A stretch of DNA of 64,000 nt, from NCBI GenBank assembly GCA_943788505.1, contig CALSQR010000001.1, positions 248,001-312,000 on the forward strand, in the 5' to 3' direction. Positions 35,881 through 44,316 of the stretch are shown in pieces. The first letter of the stretch is position 1. Every line of letters begins with the position of its first letter. Below the pieces are notes generated by a model. That model saw nothing but the letters and a program-made list of their open reading frames with translations. It did no database searches and was not told the origin of the DNA. This DNA is from an uncultured bacterium (GTDB lineage: Bacteria; Bacteroidota; Rhodothermia; Rhodothermales; UBA10348). The position numbers were made by a program, and so were the translations under genes.

Positions 35881-36687
35881 GTGGAATACATATCATCATC
35901 CGTTGATCTAGACTGGTGGCAACTCATCGTTTCTGTGGGAGCGGGATTAGCAATATTCCTCTACGGACTCCTCTTATTGACAGATGGGTTGAAGCGTGCT
36001 GCTGGCTCAACCATGAAGCGAATATTGGGGCGAATGACATCAAACCGCTTCAAGGGCGCCTTGGCCGGAGCGTTTATAACCTCCGTGATTCAATCTTCTT
36101 CCGTCACGACAGTCTTGGTTGCTGGCTTTATCTCTGCAGGATTGATGGGGCTTACCGAAAGCGTCGGCGTCATCATGGGCGCAAATATTGGAACTACAAT
36201 CACGGCCCAAATTGTGGCATTCAAGGTAACTAAAGCAGCCCTAGTACTGATTGCGATAGGTGGTATCGGCTTTGTTTTTAGCTCAGTCCAAAAGAGAAAA
36301 AATATCTTTCTGATATCTCTGGCTTTAGGGTTCATTTTTTTTGGAATGACCCTTATGTCAGACGGTACGGCTCCACTGCGTACTTATGCTCCTTTCATTG
36401 ACTTCATGCAGTGGATCGAGTCACCCCTCCTAGGGATTCTGGCCGGTGCACTATTTACCGCCATCGTTCAAAGTTCTTCCGCCACGACAGCTATAGTAAT
36501 CGTCTTGGCGACTCAGGGACTAGTTACTTTGGAAGGTGGCATCGCCTTGGCGTTCGGTGCCAATGTGGGAACATGTGTCACCGCATTTCTTGCCAGTCTT
36601 GGTAAGCCGGTGGACGCCAAGAGGGCAGCACTAGTACATGTCATGTTTAATGTAGCTGGTGTTCTCATCTGGGTCGGGTTTTATTGA
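35881..36687 (+). CDS. Na+/phosphate cotransporter (NptA/PhoU-domain family), N-terminal part of a frameshifted gene
   Basis: This frame encodes the membrane part of a type II-like Na/Pi cotransporter. It has the two repeated signature motifs, VIQSSSVTT and IVQSSSATT, plus GANIGTTITAQ and GANVGTCVTAF. GTG (35881) is the start. The frame ends at a TGA (36685-36687) just after VAGVLIWVGF, in the middle of a helix. Removing one T from the TTTT run at 36679-36682 would continue it directly into the next frame (IDELVLMVHWL). The break is therefore a single-base frameshift, either a true mutation or an assembly error. Confidence 0.85.
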   Translation: MEYISSSVDLDWWQLIVSVGAGLAIFLYGLLLLTDGLKRAAGSTMKRILGRMTSNRFKGALAGAFITSVIQSSSVTTVLVAGFISAGLMGLTESVGVIMGANIGTTITAQIVAFKVTKAALVLIAIGGIGFVFSSVQKRKNIFLISLALGFIFFGMTLMSDGTAPLRTYAPFIDFMQWIESPLLGILAGALFTAIVQSSSATTAIVIVLATQGLVTLEGGIALAFGANVGTCVTAFLASLGKPVDAKRAALVHVMFNVAGVLIWVGFY

Positions 36688-37576
36688 CGAGCTCGTCTTG
36701 ATGGTACACTGGCTGACTGCCCAGGCAGGTTCTGAGGTCTCGGTCGATATTGCGAAGCGTGTTCCAAGGGAGATTGCCAATGCCCATACCATATTTAACG
36801 TGTTGAACACGGTAATCCTGATCGGCTTTGCTACACCTATGGCAAAACTGTCCAGGTGGGCAATAAAGGATCAACCCATCAAGCAGGGTAGTCTTCTAGA
36901 AGCGAAATATTTAGATGACTCACTTATTTCTACTCCGGCACTTGCGTTAGATCGAGCCCGTCTTGAGATCGGACGAATGGGTGAGAGGCTTATTGAAATG
37001 GTTGGAATAGCAGGTCATCTTATTTCAGAAGAAAGTGAGCAAGATTCCATTACGCTACGAACGTTGGACGATGAAGTCGATTCTCTGTATTTACAAATAA
37101 CATCCTACCTCGGCCGCGTTTCGAGTGGGCAAATGACTGGTGAGGAGGTAAAGACGTCTCAGCTCTTTCTTGCTGCTGCCTCTGCTTTAGAGAATCTTGG
37201 GGATCAAATCGACCTAAGATTCGGAGTCGACTTTGCTGAGAGAAGCCGTTTGATGCTGGATTTTAGCCCGCAGACCCGGAATTTACTCAAGGACTTAATC
37301 CTGTCAGTAATCCCCAATTTGGAGCTGACCTTAAAGGCTCTAGACGAGGGTGATGTCGAGTTAGCTCAAAGGATACGTCTATCCAAAGCTCAATTAAAAT
37401 CTTCCGTCGAGAAATTACGAGTCCACCTTATGTCCCGTCTGGCTGAGAGTTCTGGAGAACGCGCTCGTGTCTTTGGACTAGAAACCGAGGTTGTAGAAGC
37501 AGCAAAGCGACTCAACGACATATCTCGTAGAATAGCTAAGTTAGTTATTGCCCGGTACGAAGCGCCAAAAGGGTAA
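36659..37576 (+). CDS. Na+/phosphate cotransporter, C-terminal part with PhoU-like domain (same frameshifted gene)
   Basis: The frame is shifted by one base relative to the upstream half. The real product would join at about 36683 with IDELVLMVHWL. It contains the last membrane helices (AHTIFNVLNTVILIGFATPM) and a C-terminal helical PhoU-like domain (roughly the last 200 residues, TLRTLDDEVDSLYLQITSYL to the end), the standard layout of NptA-type transporters. The ATG at 36659 lies within the upstream half and is probably not a real start. A perfect palindromic terminator follows 16 bp after the stop. Confidence 0.85.
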   Translation: MFSSGSGFIDELVLMVHWLTAQAGSEVSVDIAKRVPREIANAHTIFNVLNTVILIGFATPMAKLSRWAIKDQPIKQGSLLEAKYLDDSLISTPALALDRARLEIGRMGERLIEMVGIAGHLISEESEQDSITLRTLDDEVDSLYLQITSYLGRVSSGQMTGEEVKTSQLFLAAASALENLGDQIDLRFGVDFAERSRLMLDFSPQTRNLLKDLILSVIPNLELTLKALDEGDVELAQRIRLSKAQLKSSVEKLRVHLMSRLAESSGERARVFGLETEVVEAAKRLNDISRRIAKLVIARYEAPKG

Positions 37577-37592
37577 GGAGCCTATTAGATAC

Positions 37593-37632
37593 AGAAACGG
37601 CATGCTGAGGAGCTCCTCAGCATGCCGTTTCT
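37593..37632. terminator. Bidirectional terminator: 40-bp perfect palindrome
   Basis: The arms AGAAACGGCATGCTGAGGAG and CTCCTCAGCATGCCGTTTCT are exact reverse complements with no spacer. The element sits between the convergent transporter and aldehyde dehydrogenase genes. In RNA it gives a long GC-rich stem ending in a T-rich side on each strand, so it should terminate both transcripts. Confidence 0.88.
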
Positions 37633-37673
37633 CACGTGCTTTTGCAAGGCCGAAACCGTGCTAACGCCTACTT

Positions 37674-39167
37674 CTAGTCCTCAACGTTGTCGATTTGTGC
37701 TTTCTGCAGCTTGCCGCTGTAGTCCACATAAACCGTTTTTGTCTCGGTATAGAATTCGAAAACTTCCCATCCACCTTCACGGTGTCCGTTACCTGTACCC
37801 TTAACGCCGCCAAACGGCATGTGGGCCTCGGCACCGATAGTCGGGCCGTTCACGTACGTGATACCAGCTTCTATCTCGTGCATGGCACGGAAAGCGGTTG
37901 CAATATCTTGCGTATAAATTGCTGAAGAGAGGCCAAACTCAATATTGTTAGCCACTTTTACAGCCTCCTCGTAAGAGGATATTTTGATGACGGAGAGCAC
38001 GGGACCAAAGATTTCCTCTTTGGCAATCCTCATATTTGGTGTCACATTGGTGAAGATGGTTGGCTCTAAAAAGAATCCATCTTCAAGCCCCGGGCCTTCT
38101 GCCCGGTTACCACCCAAAGCGAGGGTTGCACCTTCTTCTTTTCCAATGGCGATATAGGACTCGATTTTGTCAATGGCCTTTTGATTGATGACAGGACCCA
38201 TTTCGGTGTCGTCTTCATTGCCGTACCCAATTTTGAGTGCGGAGGCACGCTCTTTCAGCGTGTTCACCAGTTCGTCGTGAACGTCTTCGTGTACGATGAG
38301 GCGGGAGGTCGCTGTGCATCGCTGTCCCGTTGTTCCGAAAGCGCCCCAAAGCAGTCCTTCAATAACAAGGTCTAGGTCCGCATCGGCCAGAACGATCATC
38401 GGGTTTTTGCCACCCATTTCTAAGGAGAAACGTTTGTGGAGGCGTCCACAAGATTCCCCAATTTTACTTCCGGTAACAGTAGATCCAGTAAACGAGACCG
38501 CGTTAACGTCTGGATGCTCAACGAGTGCGCGTCCTGCGTTAGCACTTCCCTGAACCAGGTTGACAACACCTGATGGGAGTCCTGCATCTTCAAAAATCTT
38601 AACTAGAAGAGCACCGCTATGGGGAGCATCTTCGCTTGGTTTGAACACTACCGTGTTGCCGGCTGCTAGCGCTGGAAACATCTTCCAAGTTGGTACAGCG
38701 ACTGGGAAATTCCAGGCTGTAATCACACCGCAAACGCCGATAGGGCGTCGAATAGACATGTTGAACTTATTTGGCATCTCCGAAGGAACGGTATGGCCAA
38801 ACAATCGACGGGTCTCAGTGGCAGCGTAATACGCAGTATCGATCGCCTCCTGAACATCGCCTTTCGTTTCAAAAAACGGCTTGCCCATTTCGCGGGTCAT
38901 TTGAAATGCTAGCTCGCTCTTGCGCTCCGTCAAAAGGTCGCCAATGCGTCTGAGGTAGTCTCCTCGGGCCGGCGCAGGCATGCTTCCCCACGTGCGGAAA
39001 GCCTTTCTGGCTGCCCGTACGGCGTCGTCCACATCTTCGACTCCCGATTCTGGAAAGTTGCCGATAACGTCGCTGTTTACAGCAGGGTTAACGTCTTTAA
39101 AGGTGGCTCCGGCGGAAGCTTCCTGCCAGATGCCGTCGATGTAGTTCTTTGTCAGTGCTTCGGACAT
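37674..39167 (-). CDS. NAD(P)-dependent aldehyde dehydrogenase
   Basis: A 497 aa ALDH-superfamily enzyme. The oxyanion-hole Asn is in GVITAWNFPVAVP, the general base Glu in LEMGGKNP, and the nucleophilic Cys in GTTGQRCTATSR. The cofactor loop FTGSTVTGSKIG is standard. The extended ETKGDVQEAIDTAYYAA segment and C-terminus recall semialdehyde dehydrogenases (alpha-ketoglutaric or aminoadipic type), but the substrate cannot be fixed. The gene stands alone, convergent with the transporter and divergent from the aminotransferase. Confidence 0.9.
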   Translation of the reverse strand: MSEALTKNYIDGIWQEASAGATFKDVNPAVNSDVIGNFPESGVEDVDDAVRAARKAFRTWGSMPAPARGDYLRRIGDLLTERKSELAFQMTREMGKPFFETKGDVQEAIDTAYYAATETRRLFGHTVPSEMPNKFNMSIRRPIGVCGVITAWNFPVAVPTWKMFPALAAGNTVVFKPSEDAPHSGALLVKIFEDAGLPSGVVNLVQGSANAGRALVEHPDVNAVSFTGSTVTGSKIGESCGRLHKRFSLEMGGKNPMIVLADADLDLVIEGLLWGAFGTTGQRCTATSRLIVHEDVHDELVNTLKERASALKIGYGNEDDTEMGPVINQKAIDKIESYIAIGKEEGATLALGGNRAEGPGLEDGFFLEPTIFTNVTPNMRIAKEEIFGPVLSVIKISSYEEAVKVANNIEFGLSSAIYTQDIATAFRAMHEIEAGITYVNGPTIGAEAHMPFGGVKGTGNGHREGGWEVFEFYTETKTVYVDYSGKLQKAQIDNVED

Positions 39168-39298
39168 GGACCTAAAATTTGCATTTACGGGATCTTTAGG
39201 GGCACAAATTACCTAGATGTGCGACGCGTGGCAAACAAAGATTCTGCGCGGAAATTCAATCATCCTGAGCCAGTATGATCGTATATTCGGGCCTTATT

Positions 39299-40522
39299 AT
39301 GTCGGATGTTGAAACTGAAGAGACTATGAACGAACTGGAAAAAAGACTCTCGCAAAGGGTGACATCGGTGCCGCCATCAGGTATCCGTCGATTCTTCGAG
39401 ATTGCAGCTTCTATGAAGGAGGTAATCACTCTTGGAATAGGGGAGCCAGATTTCGCCTCGCCGGATGCAGTAATTCAAGGCGCAATTCGTTCTTTACACG
39501 AGGGCAAGACTGGGTATACATCTAATGCAGGCATCGCCCCACTGAGAGAAGCTATCGCGGAGGATTTGAATCGGCGATACAACGTTACCTATGATCCCGG
39601 AAGTGAGATTCTGGTAACTGTTGGAGTCAGTGAGGCTGTTCAGTTAGCCATGCTTGCCCTAATTGACCCCGGTGACGAAATACTAATTCCAGAACCGTGC
39701 TTTGTCTCTTATGGTCCAGCGTCTGTGTTTGCAGGAGGTGTCGTCAAATACGTTCCAACGTCTGTTGAGAATGACTTTCAGGTTACAGCGGCGGATATCG
39801 AATCCCGTATCACAGATAAAACCAAGCTCCTATTTTTGGCATATCCGTCAAACCCGACCGGAGCAGTATTAAGGCGTGAGGTACTAGAGGAAATAGCGGA
39901 AGTGGTCGTCAAACATGATCTACTTGTCCTCTCTGATGAGATCTACGATCGTTTGATATACGGAAATGCGTATGAGCGCGGGCACACGTGCCTTCCGTCT
40001 ATCGAGGCACTTCGAGATCGAACCATTCTGCTAGGCGGTTTTTCGAAGGCTTATGCCATGACGGGTTGGCGTGTGGGATATGTATGTGCCCCTAAACCCA
40101 TATATGATGCCCTGTACAAGTTGCACCAGTACATTATCATGTCGGCACCAACAGCCGGCCAGTGGGGTGCTCTTGCCGGTATAAAAGAAGCTCAGGATGA
40201 TGTAGAACGAATGCGACAGGCTTACGATACTCGTCGTCGCGTGATCGTTGACGGCTTTCGAGCTGCGGGTATGCCTACTTTTGAGCCAGAAGGAGCGTTC
40301 TACTGTTTCCCTGACATTACCTCCACAGGTCTATCATCAGAAGAGTTCGCTCAAGAACTTCTACAGTCACAACATGTGGCAGTCGTTCCTGGTGATGCTT
40401 TTGGCCCAAGTGGGGCGGGTTTTGTGCGATGCTCCTACGCCAACTCCATGGAAAACATTCAAGAGGCTGTACGAAGAATTACACTGTTTGCAGAGCAGCG
40501 AAAAATTGATCTCCAGTCATAG
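39299..40522 (+). CDS. PLP-dependent aminotransferase, class I/II (fold type I)
   Basis: About 407 aa from the ATG at 39299 (MSDVETEE); 39275 and 39326 are other possible starts. The substrate-side motif GIGEPDFASP, the YPSNPTGAV block, the DEIYDRL motif and the PLP lysine in GGFSKAYAMTGWRVGY place it in the class I-gamma group with aspartate and aromatic aminotransferases. The exact amino donor is not clear. It is followed 16 bp later by a small membrane protein and then prfB, with which it may share a transcript. Confidence 0.9.
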   Translation: MSDVETEETMNELEKRLSQRVTSVPPSGIRRFFEIAASMKEVITLGIGEPDFASPDAVIQGAIRSLHEGKTGYTSNAGIAPLREAIAEDLNRRYNVTYDPGSEILVTVGVSEAVQLAMLALIDPGDEILIPEPCFVSYGPASVFAGGVVKYVPTSVENDFQVTAADIESRITDKTKLLFLAYPSNPTGAVLRREVLEEIAEVVVKHDLLVLSDEIYDRLIYGNAYERGHTCLPSIEALRDRTILLGGFSKAYAMTGWRVGYVCAPKPIYDALYKLHQYIIMSAPTAGQWGALAGIKEAQDDVERMRQAYDTRRRVIVDGFRAAGMPTFEPEGAFYCFPDITSTGLSSEEFAQELLQSQHVAVVPGDAFGPSGAGFVRCSYANSMENIQEAVRRITLFAEQRKIDLQS

Positions 40523-40537
40523 TTTAAAATACCTCTA

Positions 40538-40888
40538 ATGAAGTACGCTAGTTGGATCCTGAGCTTGCTGGTATCCATTGCGCTCCATGTGTTTATGGGG
40601 TGGTCTTGGAGTATTGCCGGAGCCGTTTTGGTTGGCGCTTTGCAACCTCGGTTAGGTTGGCTGGCTGGTGGAACTGTTTTAACGCTTTCTTGGGGCTTGC
40701 TAATCGGGAGCAACTTTTTCGTCGCACCGAAAGAGACATTCAACATGATCAACACAGTTGCCCAGCTCATAGGAGATCTTCCGGGCTTTGTCACCGTTGC
40801 AGCAACATTGATGATCGCTTTCGTTCTTGGCAGTGCTAGCGGTTGGCTAGGTGCTGCCATCACCCAGAAAAGGAGTTCCAAGAAATGA
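40538..40888 (+). CDS. Small membrane protein of unknown function, overlapping prfB
   Basis: A 116 aa protein with three to four predicted membrane helices (for example WILSLLVSIALHVFMGWSW, the AGGTVLTLSWGLLIGSNFF segment and FVTVAATLMIAFVLGSASGWL) and a basic tail KRSSKK. I recognise no family. Its TGA overlaps the ATG of prfB by three bases (AATGA), so translation of the release factor may be coupled to it. Confidence 0.7.
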   Translation: MKYASWILSLLVSIALHVFMGWSWSIAGAVLVGALQPRLGWLAGGTVLTLSWGLLIGSNFFVAPKETFNMINTVAQLIGDLPGFVTVAATLMIAFVLGSASGWLGAAITQKRSSKK

Positions 40889-41992
40889 TAGAGAGAGAGC
40901 AAATTCGTAGCCTGTCAGAGCGTGTGGACACGCTCGGGAGGTATCTTTGACCCTGCGGGTCGAGAAGAACGAAAAGCAGCGTTGGAGAAGAAGCGGTTGG
41001 ACCCGGGATATTGGGATGATTCCGATGCCGCACAGCAGACTGAGAAAGAGATAGCCTTTGAAAAAGGTTGGCTGGACGCTTGGGATACGATTAAGACCCA
41101 CGTGGACAACATTGATACACTGCTGTTAATGGAGTCTGAGGAGGGAGAAGACTTGGCATCCGAGATCGAGGCCGAATACGGTACGCTGTTGGCTCTCGTG
41201 GACGACCTGGAGCTGAAAAGTTTGTTAAGTGCGCCTGATGATCATCGCGATGCTATCCTGACCATTAATCCGGGTGCTGGTGGGACGGAAAGTCAAGATT
41301 GGGCAGCTATGCTGGTGCGAACGTATACCCGGTGGGGCGAAAGAAATGGATATACGGTCCAGTTGCTAGAGTATCAAGACGGCGAAGTGGCAGGAATCAA
41401 GAGTGCATCTCTCGCCATCCGAGGTGACTTTGCCTACGGGTATCTAAAGTCAGAATCAGGAGTCCATCGCTTGGTCAGGATTTCTCCGTTTGATTCATCC
41501 GGTCGACGGCATACATCATTCTCGAGTGTATTTGTCTTCCCAGAGATTGATGACACGATCGAGATCGAAATCAAGTCGGACGAACTAGAGCTGCAGACTT
41601 TTCGCTCTGGTGGTAAGGGTGGTCAGAATGTGAACAAAGTGGAAACTGGTGTTCGCTACATCTGGACAGGACAATTGTCGGATGGCACTGAATCCCGGGT
41701 TGCTGCGGAATGTACCGAAGAGCGAAGCCAGCTACAGAACAAGGAGCGGGCAATGATGATGCTTAAAAGCAAAATCTATCAGCTTGAGCTGCAGATTCAG
41801 GAGGCTGCCAAGAACACTGTAGAGGGCAACAAAAAGAAGATCGAATGGGGATCTCAGATCCGCAGTTATGTCTTCCAGCCGTACACTATGGTCAATGACC
41901 ATAGGACGGGAACGAAGAGCACAGACGTTCACTCCGTAATGGATGGCGATCTGGACGAGTTCATTAAAGCGTTTCTCATGCAAGATGCCTAA
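40885..41992 (+). CDS. prfB: Peptide chain release factor 2 (programmed +1 frameshift)
   Basis: Translation starts at ATG 40885 and gives 21 codons (MIEREQIRSLSERVDTLGRYL), then meets an in-frame TGA at 40948. The sequence GGGAGGTATCTTTGAC matches the known RF2 recoding site: an internal Shine-Dalgarno three bases upstream of CTT-TGA-C. After a +1 shift the product continues DPAGREERK to 41992, for about 368 aa. The SPF tripeptide (RISPFDSSG) and the GGQ motif (GGKGGQNVNK) are present. RF2 reads UGA and UAA, so its own UGA adjusts its level. Terminators follow at 42008. Confidence 0.96.
40936..40951 (+). promoter_or_regulatory. RF2 recoding (programmed +1 frameshift) signal
   Basis: GGGAGG at 40936-40941, a TAT spacer and CTT-TGA-C (40945-40951) form the standard prfB shift site. 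The internal Shine-Dalgarno pairs with 16S rRNA and pushes the ribosome forward when UGA decoding by RF2 is slow. Confidence 0.94.
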
Positions 41993-42007
41993 ACAACTAT
42001 GCCGTAA

Positions 42008-42040
42008 AAGCCCGGGCAGGTCATTGATTTTCCCGGGCTT
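42008..42040 (+). terminator. Terminator hairpin after prfB
   Basis: AAGCCCGGG (42008-42016) and CCCGGGCTT (42032-42040) form a nine-base-pair stem with a 15-base loop, 16 bp after the prfB stop. The following bases are only moderately T-rich, so termination may be partial. Confidence 0.7.
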
Positions 42041-42055
42041 CCTGCTTTATATTGG
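42024..42055 (+). promoter_or_regulatory. Candidate Bacteroidota-type promoter for the rimP-nusA-infB operon
   Basis: TTG (42024-42026), 21 bases, then TATATTGG (42048-42055) resembles the TTG-N(17-23)-TAnnTTTG promoter described for Bacteroidota. It would start transcription near 42062, just before the second hairpin. The match is not perfect, and it overlaps the prfB terminator. Confidence 0.4.
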
Positions 42056-42066
42056 GGATTGCGAAA

Positions 42067-42095
42067 AGAAGGGAGGCGGCCAGCCGCCCTTTTTT
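42067..42095 (+). terminator. Terminator-like hairpin in the rimP leader (first)
   Basis: GGCGG and CCGCC (42075-42079 and 42084-42088) form a strong stem, with A-rich bases before it and six T (42090-42095) right after it, the classic intrinsic-terminator shape. It could be a second prfB terminator or an attenuator in the rimP-nusA leader. Confidence 0.8.
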
Positions 42096-42118
42096 GTTGA
42101 AGCGGGGATTCCCTGTGG

Positions 42119-42147
42119 CGCCCGTCCGAGCATCGGACCGGGCGTTT
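42119..42147 (+). terminator. Terminator-like hairpin in the rimP leader (second)
   Basis: CGCCCG-TCCGA and TCGGA-C-CGGGCG pair with one bulged base (42119-42143) and are followed by TTTT. It lies about 90 bp before the rimP start, where a full stop would silence the operon, so regulated read-through is likely. Confidence 0.7.
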
Positions 42148-42235
42148 TCTACAAATGGACTATCCGTTTGAGGGAATACCTGAGCTGTTTCTTTCACAAG
42201 AATCAGTGCATGAATGCAGCGTACCTACGTTATAC

Positions 42236-42742
42236 ATGGCAATTAAGGAGCAAATAGCTAATACGACTGATAGCGAACGATTCGGCCGCCCAGGATCGCT
42301 CGAGTCACGAATTATGTCTTTCCTTGACGAGATTATCTCGCGGGAAGACTGGTTTATCGTCGATGTTTCGGTTCGTGGAGGTAAGGGTTCGCGCGTAGTT
42401 GAGGTCTATATGGATGGAGATGAAGGTATTTCTATCACTGATATGGCTAAACTGAGCAGAGAACTATCATTTTTGCTCGACGCAGAAGACATCATAAAGG
42501 GTAAATATCTTTTAAACGTTTCGTCTCCTGGAGACGAAAGAGCGCTATTGCTCGAAAGGCAGTATCAGCGACACACTGGTAAGACGTTGGAAGTTCTCGT
42601 TAATCGTGAAGAAGGTCCAATATGGCTCGAAGGTGAAAACCTCGGTGTCAACGATGGCGTTCTCACACTTAAGGTTGCTTCTTTATCTCAGGAAATACCA
42701 CTGAACGGTATTTCAAAAGCACGCATTAAATTGCCCTGGTAG
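42236..42742 (+). CDS. rimP: Ribosome maturation factor RimP
   Basis: About 168 aa from the ATG at 42236 (MAIKEQIANT); the frame stays open upstream across the leader. The RimP core is visible: EDWFIVDVSVRGGKGSRVVEVYMDGDEGISI, the DMAKLSRELSFLLD helix, and the LLNVSSPGDERALLL loop. RimP assists maturation of the 30S subunit. It heads the rimP-nusA-infB-rbfA-truB cluster, a conserved arrangement that joins transcription elongation with ribosome assembly. Confidence 0.9.
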   Translation: MAIKEQIANTTDSERFGRPGSLESRIMSFLDEIISREDWFIVDVSVRGGKGSRVVEVYMDGDEGISITDMAKLSRELSFLLDAEDIIKGKYLLNVSSPGDERALLLERQYQRHTGKTLEVLVNREEGPIWLEGENLGVNDGVLTLKVASLSQEIPLNGISKARIKLPW

Positions 42743-42798
42743 GGAGACGTTGAGACCGGCTCGGCCGGCGAATGGCTCAGATTAGGGAGAAAATAACC

Positions 42799-44271
42799 AT
42801 GCAGAATTCAGATCTTGTTTCCTCGTTTGCGGAAATTGCCCGGGAGAAGGGCATCGACCGTGATTCGTTGCAGCTCATCGTGGAAGATGTTTTTCGTGCC
42901 ATGATCCGGAAACGGTACGGTTCGGATGATTCGTTTGAAATCATCCTGAACCCTGACCATGGCGACATCCAGATTATCCACGTGCGCGAAGTCGTTGAGG
43001 ATTGGGCTGTTGAAGACCCCGTAACTCAGATCGAAGAAACGGATGCCGTCGTTATTGACGAAGACTTCGAGGTTGGGGATGAGGTTGCTGAGGAGATAGA
43101 GTTCAGAGACTTTGGCCGACGCGCTGTCATGACTGCGCGCCAAACGTTTAGCCAACGAATTCGAGATATTGAAAAGGATAATACTGTCGAATGGTATCAA
43201 GACCTCGTTGGAGAGGTCGTCGTGGGTGAGTTATACCAGATGCGTCGCCGCGAAATACTGGTAATGCATAACAAGGCAGAGTTGAAAATGCCTCGTGAGG
43301 AACAGATCTATCGCGATCGATTCCGCAAGGGTGACATGATCCGTGCCGTGATCAAGGAAGTAGGGCGCGAGCCCAACGGTGATCCACGCATTGTTATCTC
43401 CCGCGCCGATGAACTGTTCATGGAGCGTCTTTTCGAACTAGAAGTACCCGAAATCGATGAGGGTCTCGTAGAGATTAAGAAGATTGTTCGCGAGCCGGGT
43501 GACCGTGCAAAGGTTGCAGTCGTCAGTTATGATGAACGCATTGATCCAGTAGGAGCCTGTGTCGGAATGAAAGGCTCAAGGATTCACTCGGTAGTTCGCG
43601 AGCTCGGTAACGAGAACATCGACGTTGTGCAGTGGACCGACGATACTGTCGAGATGATCAAACGGGCTCTTTCGCCTGCGAAACCTCTCATGGTGCAGCT
43701 GAATGACCAGTTAACGCCTCCGCGTGCTAAAGTTGTTGTTCAGGCTGATGAGGTATCCCAGGCAATCGGCCGCGGTGGTATCAATATCAGACTTGCATCC
43801 AGGCTGACAGGGTACGAGATAGACGTATATCGCGAAATCCCAGAATCCGAAGAGGATATTGAGATTCAAGAATTCTCAGATGAGATTCCAGAAGAGCTTC
43901 TACAGAAGCTCCGGGATATTGGGTGTGACACAGCACGTGCCGTTCTTGAGCTGTCACGCGATGAGCTAATGCGTAGAACTAGCATGGAAGAAGAAGAAGC
44001 TTCACACGTGCTTAAAGTAATCCGAACAGAGTTTGCTGAAGAGTCAGCGGCTGCCGCGAATACATCTGATTCCGAGGAGGTTGCACCTGAGTCTGTTGCT
44101 GAAGAAACTGCAGCTGAAGCTGTTGCAGAGGAAGTTCAGTCGACTGAAGATGCCGCTGTCGAAGATGCTTCTGCCAAAGAGCCCCAAAAAAATGACGCTG
44201 ACGAAGTAGCTGCTGAAGCTACGCCGATGGCCGGTGATGAAGAGGTAGAGGAGAAAGAAAAGACTGACTGA
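42799..44271 (+). CDS. nusA: Transcription termination/antitermination factor NusA
   Basis: About 490 aa from the ATG at 42799 (MQNSDLVSSFAE), which follows AGGGAG; an upstream ATG at 42772 is less likely. The N-terminal RNA-polymerase-binding domain, the S1 domain around LVGEVVVGELYQMRRREI and two KH domains (GACVGMKGSRIHSVVRELG and AIGRGGINIRLASRLTG) are present. The C-terminal part carries one helix-hairpin-helix-like region and about 75 acidic residues rich in Glu and Ala. NusA controls pausing and termination and often regulates its own operon. Confidence 0.95.
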   Translation: MQNSDLVSSFAEIAREKGIDRDSLQLIVEDVFRAMIRKRYGSDDSFEIILNPDHGDIQIIHVREVVEDWAVEDPVTQIEETDAVVIDEDFEVGDEVAEEIEFRDFGRRAVMTARQTFSQRIRDIEKDNTVEWYQDLVGEVVVGELYQMRRREILVMHNKAELKMPREEQIYRDRFRKGDMIRAVIKEVGREPNGDPRIVISRADELFMERLFELEVPEIDEGLVEIKKIVREPGDRAKVAVVSYDERIDPVGACVGMKGSRIHSVVRELGNENIDVVQWTDDTVEMIKRALSPAKPLMVQLNDQLTPPRAKVVVQADEVSQAIGRGGINIRLASRLTGYEIDVYREIPESEEDIEIQEFSDEIPEELLQKLRDIGCDTARAVLELSRDELMRRTSMEEEEASHVLKVIRTEFAEESAAAANTSDSEEVAPESVAEETAAEAVAEEVQSTEDAAVEDASAKEPQKNDADEVAAEATPMAGDEEVEEKEKTD

Positions 44272-44316
44272 CCGAGCATCGCTCCGGTCAATATTTTAGC
44301 GACCAACCCCTGATAC

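Noticed and set aside
36671-36690. Programmed frameshift in the Na+/Pi cotransporter
   Set aside because: A slip from UUU to UUU is possible, but there is no rare A-site codon, upstream Shine-Dalgarno or evident downstream structure, and this family is not known to me to use recoding; an indel or assembly error is simpler.
40945-40951. In-frame stop near the start of prfB as a sign of a pseudogene
   Set aside because: It is the well-known RF2 programmed frameshift site, with internal Shine-Dalgarno and CTTTGAC.
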